Made by a program: the position numbers and the translations under genes
Assembly (NCBI RefSeq): GCF_901933205.1
Contig: NC_044574.1
Location: forward strand, 45,355,609 to 45,419,608
Direction of reading: 5' to 3'
DNA length: 64,000 bases
Source of the DNA: Camarhynchus parvulus
Lineage: Eukaryota; Chordata; Aves; Passeriformes; Thraupidae
In this document: positions 40,002 to 50,325 of the stretch, piece by piece
Layout: every line of letters starts with the position of its first letter
How positions within the stretch are numbered: position 1 is the first letter of the stretch
The notes under the pieces: generated by a model
Told to the model about the DNA's origin: nothing
The model's input: the letters and a program-made list of their open reading frames with translations, nothing else
The model's database searches: none

Positions 40002-41069
40002 ATGAGGAAGCTGCTCCCCATCATTTACCTGCAGTCCTGGCTCACAGGGGAGGTTCCAGAGGACTGGAAGCTGGACAATGTGATGCCCATTCACAAAAAG
40101 GGTGGGAAGGAGGATCCTGGTAATCATAGGCCAGTTAGCCTGACCTCAGTACCTGGCAAGGTTATGGAGCAGTTTATGTTCAGTGTCATCACACAGCACT
40201 TACAGGCTGCCCAGGGTGTCAGACCCAGCCAGCAGGGATTTAGGAGGTGTAGGTTGTGTTTGACCAGCCTGATCTCCTCGTATGACCAGGTGACCCTCCT
40301 GGTGGATGCAGGAAAGGCTGTGGATGTTGTGTACCTGGACTTCAGCAGGGCCTTTGGCACTGTCTCCCAGAGCACACTCCTGGAAAAGCTGCAGCCCCTG
40401 GCTTGGACAGGAGCACTCTTTGCTGGGTTCAGAACTGGCTGGATGGTTGGGCCAGAGAGTGGTGGTGAACAACGCTGCATCCAGCTGGGACCAATCACCA
40501 GTGGTGTCCCTCAGGGGTCTGTGCTGGGGCCAGCTCTGTTCAAGATCTTTACTGATGATATGGATGAGGGGATTGAGTCTTTCATTAGTAAATTTGGGGC
40601 TGACACTAAGCTGGGAGTGTGTGTCAATCTGTTGGACGGTAGGAAGGCTCTGCAGAGAGACCTGGAATGGTTGGATGGATGGGTGGAATCCAATGGGATG
40701 AAGTCCAAGTGCTGAGTCCTGCATTTTGGCCACAACAACCCCCTGCAGCATTATAGGCTGGGGGTGGTGTGGCTGGACAGTGCCCAGGCAGAAAGGGACC
40801 TGGGTGTGCTGGTTGGCAGCCAGCTGGACATGAGCCAGCAGAGTGCCCTGGTGGCCAAGGAGGCCAAGGGCATCCTGGGCTGTGTCAGGGATGGTGTGGC
40901 CAGCAGGAGCAGGGAGGTCACTCTTCCCCTGTACTGGGCACTGGTGAGGCCACACCTTGAGTGCTGTGTCCAGTTCTGGGCCCTCAGTTTGGGAAGGACA
41001 TTGAGATGCTGGAGTGTGTCCAGAGGAGGCAACGAGGCTGGAGAGGGGCTTGGAGCACAAACCCTGTGA
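40002..41069 (+). pseudogene. Broken CR1 reverse transcriptase (ORF2)
   Basis: Within the CR1 copy, frame 3 is open from 40002 to a TGA at 40713 and resumes to 41069. Visible parts in order are [18 protein letters not shown] and [18 protein letters not shown] (fingers), then [14 protein letters not shown] (motif A, catalytic Asp kept, the later Asp of AFD now Gly). Next come [13 protein letters not shown] (motif B) and FGADTKLG where FADDTKLG is expected, so the first Asp of the active-site pair is lost. After the stop, [16 protein letters not shown] and [17 protein letters not shown] follow. It cannot encode an active enzyme. The protein once copied CR1 RNA into DNA at the insertion site. 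Confidence 0.92.
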
Positions 41070-41439
41070 GGAATGACTGAGGGAGCTGGGGGTGTTTAGC
41101 CTGGAGAAAAGGAGACTCAGGGGTGACCTTATCACTCTCTGCAACTCCCTGAAAGGTGGCTGTAGTCAGGTGGGGTTGGTCTCTTTCTCCCGGCAGCACT
41201 GACAGAACAAGGACACAGCCTTAAGCTGTGCCAATGGAAATATAGGTTGGATATTAGGAAAAAGTTTTTACAGAAAGAGTGATAAAGTACTGGAGTGGTC
41301 TGCCCGAGGAAGTGGTGGAGTCACCATCCCTGGATGTGTTTAACAAGAGACTGGATGTGGCATTCAGTGCCATGGTTTAGTTGAGGTGTTGGGGCATGGG
41401 TTGGACTCCATGATCTTGAAGCTATCTTCCAACCTAGAG

Positions 41440-41475
41440 ATTCTGTGATTCTGTGTGATTCTGTGATTCTATGAA
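41440..41475 (+). repeat. CR1 3' terminal octamer repeats
   Basis: Several imperfect copies of ATTCTGTG/ATTCTATG end the CR1 element. CR1 elements characteristically end in such short repeats rather than poly(A), which fixes the orientation and the 3' boundary. Confidence 0.9.
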
Positions 41476-44198
41476 TTATTAAACTTAGAGAAAATGCTCT
41501 AGGTTTATAGGCCCTTAATATTCCTTGAGGAATATTATGCTTTATTTGGAATAAAACAGCATAGCTGTGATGAATGCCTATGAATTCTTGTCATGCAAAG
41601 AACGTTCTGCTTTTCTGGACAAATTTAAGCATCTGATGTAGACAATATCCCAGGAACACTAATTTCTTTTTAGTCCTGTGGTACACCACAAATATCCTTT
41701 GATCTCTGGCAGAAATATTGCATAGACTGTACTTTGTTGCAGTTCATAAGCTTAGTTTTTGCTAATTCCATCTGTATTGCTACATTGTGGCATTATGTCC
41801 CCAGGATTTTCAAAACAAAAAATAAAGCTTGTAAACTTCAGGTTGACTCTGGTAGTCCTTCCTGAAATGATGCCAAATATTATTGTATATGATCTTTACC
41901 AGTGACCTGCCTTCCTGGTTTCTTAATATAATGTGATCTTCGTTTACAAAAATTAACTGTACTAAAGTGAGCTGAACTGAACACAGTCCATTTCTGAGTC
42001 ACTTTGTGGTGACTCATCTGATAGAAATGGCACACTCAGTGGTGCAAATGATAGACTGTAAATTCTATGTTAAAATTTCATGTCCTTTTGTGTGTGTTTT
42101 TTTTCTCAAATTTCTTAGCCTAAACTGTTGTGTATTTCCAGAGCTTCTGTTTCTTTCTAAAATGGAAAGAATGAAAAGGCTTTATTGGGGTGGATAAAAA
42201 GGGCTGTGATCTGTTATATTTCCATTGATAATCAGATTGAATTTCCTGAAAAGAAATATGTTGCTGAAACAGTGATTGCCTCCGTATACTTTTGGTTTAA
42301 GATAGAAATTTTTTACCATTTTCTATTATGAGGTTAACTTTTATCTGAATAGGAGATTCACTAATTTTTACTAGCTTAGTGGTAGGATTACTTCCAGAAT
42401 CATCAGGGAAAAAAAGTATTTTCCTTTTATATGATATTCTGCAATTAAATTTAAGTGAAATCTAGAATGAAGTATGTGTACGGAAAATTAATGAATACTA
42501 GCATCAAATATAAAAGAATATATATTTAAAAATCAGTCCAGTAGTGAGAGGGTTGAAAGAGTTGAGGGTGAAAATATTTTTTGTTTGCTGTAGGCAGCAA
42601 TTGATTAGCGTATACCTCACTTACCAGTTAGTGGATAAAAAAACCCATAGAAATCCAGGTAGGGAAGTTTTCACACAGACAAACAAAAATCTGATGTTAA
42701 TCAGAGAAAGGGCAGAGGTTTAGAGAGATCAATATTCTGATCTGGCATTCCACACTCCCACCTCCTTATTGCTGGGTACTGGAGCAGGGTTTGTGACAAT
42801 CCAATGCTTTGAAACACTGCAAAAATAAGTCTTTACACTCAGGTGTTTCAAACAAAGATTGGGTGTAGGGAAAAGGGGGGAGAAATGTTTCTCTAATGGA
42901 GTCTGAATCCCTAAAGGTATCTCAAGTGTCCATTAAAGATCCATGGGGAGATTGGAATAAAATCCCTAAAGACCCAACTGATTTTCAAGGACAGTCCACT
43001 CCAGTGTGACAACCAAGAGATCCACCTGAATGTGGTGGGTGGGTGCATTCTGTCTGTAGCTTTTCAATCTAGTCAGTACAGAATATGCACCGTGAGATTT
43101 ATATTTAGTAGAAAATTGCCAGTGATAAGAAAACACACTTAGGCTGTCCGAAGCTGAGCTGTTAGAGGAAATGATTCTTTCCATTTTTTGTCAGAATGTT
43201 TCCTCTGTCCCTTGCCAAGGTAACTGCTTATGAATGCCTGCTGTGAGTGACCCTGGAGGTAGGTCCTGCTGAGCACAGAGGAGTGCATTCCTCCGTGTGG
43301 AGTGGACTGTGCTCTGATTTGCCAAAGGATGGAGCACAGGGAAGAGCTGAATATGTAAGAGGGAAAATGAAGACTGCCTAGTTCCTGTGTGCTTAGGAAT
43401 AAACATCATCCCAAGCATTTTCTTCACCACTGGTCTCAGGATGATAACTCCATGAAATGAAAAATCATGGAAAGTTAACAAGCAACACTGTTACTGGATG
43501 GTCACCTGCCACTCATGTTTGTTCTGTCTGTGCTGAAAAGTTAAAATTTACCCTGCATAGCAGGTAAAGACACTGTCCAGCCCTGAAGGTACTGCAGGCC
43601 CAGCGTTTGCTTAATTAGAAAACTTTTATTTGAGCAAACCCTCAATGGTTACACCCTAGGGATACTTCCAACAAAAGGATATGGGGTGCTAGTGAAATTG
43701 TGCCTAATTTCCTCTGAGCTTACCATCTTAACTAAGAATCCTGTGCTACAATACAGATAGGACCTCCTTACTCCATGTGTCAGGGACACAAAAGACCATT
43801 TAAGTACCATGGGAATGAAAGGAAGAGCAAAAGGCCAGGAATTTTCTGTCTGGAAAAGGGAGGACAGAAGGGAAGGGTGATAAGAATGCATGGAAAAGAT
43901 GAAGAGGAAAAATTCCTTTAGGATTTGTCATTCAAGTATTAGTTTTTCTTCCAAGAAATCAGGGTTATAAAACAGAGCTACAAAGAGATAGATTAAAAAA
44001 AGCAGAGAAATTTCTTTGTGCCTTATGTATTGAAACTGGGGAGCTCTGCTGCAATGTGTTGTAAAGACCAGTGTTTACCTGGATGCAGAAAAGCAACTAG
44101 AAAGCTTTGTAGATGAAAAAGAGCTGTTGACCTGTTGTAAAAGAGCTGATAAATGATAAAGATATTACCTCAAACCCCAGAATTTATGAATGAAGATC

Positions 44199-44252
44199 GC
44201 TAGATGACCTTTCAGGTCCTTTCCAACCCAAGTCTTTCTGTGACTGTATGAA
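44199..44252 (+). mobile_element. CR1 LINE 3' tail scrap
   Basis: About 54 bases reading TAGATGACCTTTCAGGTCCT then TTCCAACCCAAGTCTTTCTG, matching the last bases of a plus-strand CR1 before its octamer tail (TGTGACTGTATGA here, degenerate). Confidence 0.78.
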
Positions 44253-46831
44253 TTTCTTGCAAGTGATTTGTGTGACCAAATGACTATATGGGGAAGGATA
44301 AATACCTTTGTTTTCCTACAATCTTTCTCAGGCATTTGCTGTTGCCTGCTGTCAGAACGGTTGGATGTTGGGTGAGGCTGTCACTGTGCAAGCTAAGCCC
44401 TTCTCTGATACAGATTTCTTATGGTGAACTCAGATCTCTTAACAGTAACAAATGCAATGAGAGTATTCACTGTAGCTTCCATGACAGCTGTAGGTCTGTC
44501 CTGGCATGTCTGTGACTGCAGCCCCTTAGGTCATGCACGTGTGATCTTGGGAGGGCATTAAGAGGAGTGTGAACTTTGGCAAGAAGGGAGTGAAGACAAA
44601 ATTATGGGACTACTAGTGCATGAAGTAATCTCTGCACTTACTGACATTTTGCAAGGTCAGTAAGCTTGCTGCTGCTTAAACAGAAAGTTCAGCTGTTGCT
44701 TTTTTCCTCTGGTTTGACTTCATTCACTTGTGTCAAGATTCTAGAAAGCTGCCAGTAAAATTTCTGTCTAAAGCCTCCAAGGCTGGCATCTTCTGTTTTA
44801 AGATAGACAAATATTTTGATGAACTTTTAATTCAGTATATTTATTAGACATACAGTGTCCCAGGTGACAAAGTTATAAACCACATACAGACACCTACCAG
44901 CTTTCCAGCTAATTATTGCAGAAATCTGATTTTGATTTCTGCTGTACTGATTGCTACTTTTCTTCCTATTAGAAAAATTGCTCACCACCTGTGCCTTAGC
45001 AGTTCTGTTGATACTGTCGGTGTTACATTTCTTCTAAACTTGGCTATGTTGCAATGCTGAGAGCACTTGCTAGCTTTGAATTAGGAAGTTTTTCCTCCTG
45101 TTTTCATTTCTATGCAAAGGTACATGAAATTGTTTAATTTCAAACTCCCTTGCATATGTTTATATTGAGTAAAGATGCATTTCTTGAACCAACATGGTGG
45201 AGTGAATTAGATAACTCAGATGAACACTTGTCACACAAATTTTGTCATGCCTATGATCTCTAAATAGCTTATCTTACCCCTCTTCTTTTCTGTTACCTGC
45301 TGTAAAATGTACTTCACAATCCATTTCTGACAGTTATGTGCAATCATGCCTGCAGTATGAAACCCATCTGCAGGGCTGGCTTGCAACAAAAGTAGATGGT
45401 ACAGTGAAAAACCCCTCTTTTTTCATTTATATTGTAGATACAAATTTTGTAATTTCCTCAAGAAATCAATGTTAAAATCAAGATTAAATTATTTCCTTTT
45501 TTTTCCTCCTTTAATATACTACAGTGTTGTTAAGCAGATTTCAGTGATCCACCGCTATTCATCTCAATTAGAAAATGAAAGTGCTCAGGGAGAGAAAGTT
45601 GTCTAACTAAAGTCACATTTATATTTTGTCCCAGGAGAATATTCTGGCTATCTTGGACCTACAGATGTAAACAGTTACTAAAATGCTGCACACATTTCAA
45701 TAATACAATTAACCTTGGTATTAGGCATGAAGAAGAACATACTGTAATATGAATAAGTAGTAATAAAATCACTTAGCCGTTCTCTTTTCTGCACACACCT
45801 TTTATTTGTTTCTGAAGGTTGAAGCTGCTGTTGCAAATATACTCTATTTACCTGCTCATGTAAATTCATGTATGAATAACTGTGCAGTTATTGCTAAAAG
45901 TAAGAGAACTCCTTTTAATTGCTTTTCCCTACTGTGCTGGCAGTCTCTAGCATCTGCATGTCAGAAAACAAAGTTTAAGTGTGAATTGGAAAAAGTTTCA
46001 CATGGTCTAATCAAAATTGTGCTCTCTTTTCTTGCCAGCTTAGAAGAGTAGTTTGCAGTGATTTCTAACAATGCCTGTGTACCTTCCAAACATTACAGAT
46101 AAATGGAATTGTAATATTATTTCAGTATACTGGTCTCCAGTAGGTATCTCAGCTTAAAATTGGGTCCACTGCAGAGTTATTGGAAGGAGCAAACATCCTG
46201 TCTGCTTGATATTCTGAACTGTTTTTCTAAAATAATTTTTATATTGATGAAGATCTTGAGAACTGGAATTTGGCAGGTGTTCAGATTGAGTCCATTCTGC
46301 TCTTGTGTTCAAATCTCACATTCCTAAAATAATCAGAGAAGATTTGAGTGAAATTCTGAATGCTATAAATGTTTTCGACTTGACACAGTGACAAGTTTAC
46401 AAGACTCCCTGCAGGGTCTGAGCTAATTTTAGATGTAATTACAAAGATGTATTTAACTGATTGTGTCTAATTAACACCAGAAGATTTGGCTGGAGCTTCT
46501 ATAACACTGAATTCATGTAAGGTACTTTATTATTTTGGTATAAATCTAAACCAGCTTAATCCATTTGCAATATCTCTAGATCAACTGGATACTAAAAAGA
46601 AGTAATCTTTTACTTGCTATACTATTATATGAGCCATTGTTCAATACAGCATGAAATGAGCACAGTTGTGCTACAATATACTCAAAAGTGACTTTTATTT
46701 TAAAACTTACAGGATGATGTCCTGTATTCTGCATCCAGTGAGGGGAATTAATTTCAAATGTTTATAACATTTTAATTTCCTAAAAGGAAAAAATGAAAAT
46801 ACTGTGAAGTATTTCTGCTGCTGAAACACTT

Positions 46832-46893
46832 CATAGTCACAGAATGGTTTGGGTTGGAAGGGACGTCAAAGATTGTCCAGTTCCAACCTTGCC
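46832..46893 (-). mobile_element. CR1 LINE 3' tail scrap
   Basis: About 62 bases starting CATAGTCACAGAATGGTTTG followed by GGTTGGAAGGGACGTCAAAG, the reverse complement of a CR1 3' end. Only the terminal part is present. Confidence 0.82.
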
Positions 46894-47765
46894 TTTATCC
46901 AATTCAAACAGAAATAATATATGTCTAGCTCCTAAACAAAAGTAAAATTTTTGTCATGAACTTAGTTACTAAAACTGAATTTCATAATAAGGTCATTAAT
47001 TATTTCTGTGCATTGCCTGCTAATGATCTTGTAAAATACACAATTGAAAATAAGCATGGAAACACAACTGTGCTTGGGCTGGAGAGGGGCTCACCTTCTT
47101 CTACTTTTGAGAGGTAAAATGTTTATGCAAACATTGTTACACACACTGAGATGAAAGTACTTTACCAGTCTTGCATAAACACTCTGGTCAATCCTTTCTA
47201 ACTCCTTGAAAACTGTAGGGACAAACTGTACAGAATGCCATATTAAGACTTTTTGTTCTCATCAGCTCTGCAGTGCAATTCACCCACGCAACAGCAAATA
47301 GATAACCTAGGGAGGGGCATTAAGGGAGTTTAGCAGGAAAGCAAAATTGGAGACATGTGATACTGGCTTGGTTTTTTTTTCCTGGTGGTTTCTTCATGCT
47401 TTTCCTTTATGTCTGGCTGGAAAATGGAGGCACAGTACAGAATGACTGATAAGTTTCTGCGTGGTGGGAGTAAAAGAATTTATATGATCAGGGCCTTAAG
47501 CTGCACTTAGCTGGTTCTTAACACTTCAACAGAGTGATATCTTGAGTGCTGTCAGTGATTCAGGTGCTAAACTTTAGTGCTTTCCTTATGTTTTCTCTGT
47601 GATTTATTAGGCATAAGTCATGTGGTGCCAGGTGTCAATACCAATAGCCAATTTTCAATCAAAAATAAAACCATCACAGAGCTAGCTGGTGGCAGAAATG
47701 TCTCTCAGGAATGCTTGCTTAATGCAGATCTTGTAGCACAGGAGAAATACAAGTCAGAAATACAA

Positions 47766-47771
47766 TTTATT
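47766..47771 (-). terminator. AATAAA polyadenylation signal of the solo LTR
   Basis: CCTAATAAATT on the minus strand, followed within 30 bases by a T/G-rich stretch. Its position after the TATA box fits the R region of an LTR. Confidence 0.55.
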
Positions 47772-48040
47772 AGGAAAAGGGGAAAAAAACCAAAATACAT
47801 GCAATAATACAAAAGAAAAGAACCACTGACAAAGTCAGAATACAACCTGACACTGTTGGTCAGGGTGTTGGTAGCAGTCCAATTGCAATTGTGGCTGCAG
47901 TCCTCCTGGAATGACAGATGTGGTTCTGTTGGAGCAGTGATCCTGTAGAAGGCTGTAGTCTTCTGAAGATCCAGTGGAAAAGGCAGCTGTTCCTCTGGGA
48001 ATCTAGTGGAAAGGCTGTTCTGGTGTCCCAAAAACTCAGA

Positions 48041-48049
48041 TTATATGCA
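48041..48049 (-). promoter_or_regulatory. TATA box of the solo LTR
   Basis: TGCATATAA on the minus strand, about 20-40 bases downstream of the GC-rich inverted motif and about 280 bases upstream of the AATAAA signal, as expected for the U3-R layout of an LTR. It would drive transcription leftward. Confidence 0.55.
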
Positions 48050-50204
48050 GTTAGGAATGCTTGGCTCCTCCCTCTGGGCGGAGCATCCCACAATGGGGTG
48101 CTGTAATTTTTATCAGTCATGCAGTGACATTCAATAGCCTGTTAACAGCAGATGTCTTCCCAGAGGGAGGATTAGTTGTGCAAGAGATAAAGAAAACTGC
48201 CCGATTAGCAGAAGATAACTGCCCACCTCTAACAGATGGCAAATAGAATACATATTGCCTTGCAATCTAGGACAGGTGTAAACAGATACCCTGCTCATTT
48301 ATGTACCTGCAGTCAGCAAACACAATCTCATTTGATTTTGAATTCCTGAAAGGTGGATTTCTATATCCAAGGTGGTTGTCTAAGCTTGCTGTGCAGCCAA
48401 ATCAGAGTTAGCGCTTTCAGGCTGTGGTTCTTCAGTGAAGCTGAATCATCCTCAAGAGGATCCTGTTGCTCCAGTCTGATTCGAGAGAGTTTCAATGAGC
48501 ATCTTTGGAAATAGCTACAGTCAGGTGGGGACTTAATGAACTGAACTCAAATACATGGTGCTGTTGGTATTCCTCTGACAGAAGGGAATCTTCTACTTCA
48601 TTGCTCAAGTTTGTGGTATAGTCCTAGTCTTGCAATAACTCAGCCATGTGTACAATACTTATTTAGATAATACTAAGGGGTGGGGTTTTTTACTGTGGAA
48701 CTTTAAATGAATTGAGAGATGTATGGTAGCAAGACCTATTAGCAAGATTATGCATTCTGGGCAATATGGGAAAGTCTAAAATGTGAGAACAATTCTTTAT
48801 TGGAAAAGTATAATACCTTCCCATTTTTTTTACTAATAACTCAAGTGATTTGTATACCATGTACATGATTTAATTTTGAAAATAATAAAAACCATACCTC
48901 ATTCAGAGATAATTTAGACTATATTCTCATTCAGACTATATTCTTGCATTATTTCTTGAAAGCAATATAATTTAAATTGTTTTAATGATGAAAGTAACTG
49001 AGAGGACCAAAACTCCAGGTGATTTTTAAAAAAAGTTGATTGTGCTCTTAGTCATTCTTATTTCTTGCTTTGCCATTTTCATGTATTATTTATGTAAACA
49101 TTCATAAATATGTGTGGGCTGTTTTCATGTTGGCTATTTAATTTGCTAGAAAGGGTTTGCTTTAGTATTATCTTCTTTCATTTTGCATCTGTAGCTGTAA
49201 ATATGAAAGCTGCTTATAAGTAAAAGGAAGATTAATTTTATGTGTGACATAGCTTTAATTTGTGGCTACTTCTTTCTTTCCTCCTTCCCCTGCATTGATC
49301 CATTCTGCCTCATATAATGTAATCCATCTACTCTTCTTTACCCTGAGAGGAATGGGTTTTTTTACATGTCATACAATTTCTAAACTAGATTTTGTTGCTT
49401 ATGCTGATTTTTTTTTAACACCTGTAGCTACAAAAGTAATAAATCTTTACTGTGGTTTACATGAGGGACTAAAGCATGGCCACGTCCTTAGTCAAGAGTA
49501 TCTGTTACTCCCATGAAAGCTTGCTTACACCTAGGCAGCAGGATTTATCAATGTCCAATGAAGGGAGAAGTTCAGTTTCACTGTTAAATGGTTATAGGAA
49601 ATAATAAATTTCAGTGTAGGGCTGCCTAGAAAGGAGGGCTTTTCAGCTGACATTATCTCAGAGAGAGCCCATTCTAAAAATGTTCTATGGAAAGATCCAA
49701 AAAACACTGTAACTGACTTATTTGCAAATGCCTTATTTGTGTTCTCTACTGGTTTGTTTTGTTTTACTTTAAAATATTCAGAACTGGTAGAAATTATTTT
49801 TCTTGCCTGTAGTTCTTACATCTTCTTTGTGACTTTTGTAATAATAATAATTGTGAATTAGAAAAGACAGAGAGAAAAATACTGAAATGTGCTGTTTCAT
49901 GTTTCCTCAGGTCTGTATTTTTGTTAATCTGCAAAGAAAAACACTGGATTTAATCCAAATAGTTATGTAAAGACGAAACTAATTAATCCTGTGTAGTTTT
50001 TGCCACACTTATCTTTGCTCTGCTTTTAAAATGGTATGGATTTGTTTCCAAATATAAAAGTTTTTCTTTGCATTTATAATTTAATTTAACTTGTCAGTCT
50101 CTGGGATAGGACTGAGAAATTGTGTGTGTGGGTGTACATGTAAGAAACACTCAGTTATTTTTCAGAATGTAAAAATTAATATTTAGCACTAGGACATACT
50201 TTGG

Positions 50205-50325
50205 TAGATTAGAACTTTTTAAGCATCTAGTCTAACCCCCTGTGCAATCCAGGGCAAACTTTAAATTACAAGGGAAGTGCCCAAGGCTTTGGTTGAGTTT
50301 TGAATGCAGTTTCTCTGGGCTCTAG
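50205..50325 (-). mobile_element. Old CR1 LINE fragment
   Basis: About 120 diverged bases including AAGCATCTAGTCTAACCCCC, then CTGTGCAATCCAGGGCAAAC and GGTTGAGTTTTGAATGCAGT. This order matches the reverse-complement 3' part of older CR1 subfamilies. It is weaker than the other copies because of divergence. Confidence 0.6.

Larger units (their letters stand above)
39750..41477 (+). mobile_element. CR1 LINE, longest copy in the window (ORF2 3' half plus 3' end)
   Basis: A 5'-truncated CR1 of about 1.7 kb. Its left end encodes VQVLNTFFASVFSGK, the segment between the endonuclease and reverse transcriptase parts of ORF2. It continues through the full reverse transcriptase, the C-terminal domain and the 3' untranslated region, and ends in octamer repeats of the ATTCTGTG type at 41440-41475. 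The coding frame changes twice, near 39940 and near 40005, and has an in-frame stop at 40713. The copy is therefore dead, although parts remain open and well preserved. Confidence 0.93.
41478..47635. other. Intergenic sequence, no gene seen
   Basis: AT-rich sequence between the long CR1 and the solo LTR, with two CR1 scraps listed separately (44199-44252 and 46832-46893). Frames of 60-100 codons show no motif. No RNA gene recognised. Confidence 0.7.
47636..48274 (-). mobile_element. Solitary LTR of an avian endogenous retrovirus
   Basis: About 640 bases that, read on the minus strand, have LTR architecture: a TGTCC start at 48274, a compact promoter with GGGCGGAGC-type and inverted CTCCGCCC/GGGAGGAG sequence (about 48063-48083), a TATA box and a downstream AATAAA. 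No gag, pol or env coding region is attached on either side, so it is a solo LTR left by recombination between two LTRs. It resembles LTR families common in songbirds (my recognition, not a search). GGTGT occurs at 47631-47635 and 48275-48279 and may be the five-base target duplication. The inner 3' terminus does not end in CA, so the left boundary is uncertain. Confidence 0.75.

Noticed and set aside
40200..41144. A 314-codon minus-strand frame, the longest in the window
   Set aside because: It is antisense to the CR1 reverse transcriptase, whose sense frame shows the expected motifs.
47705..48120. Minus-strand frames of 108 and 86 codons
   Set aside because: They lie wholly inside the solo LTR and cross its TATA and R regions. 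LTRs of this sort do not normally encode protein here, and no motif is seen.
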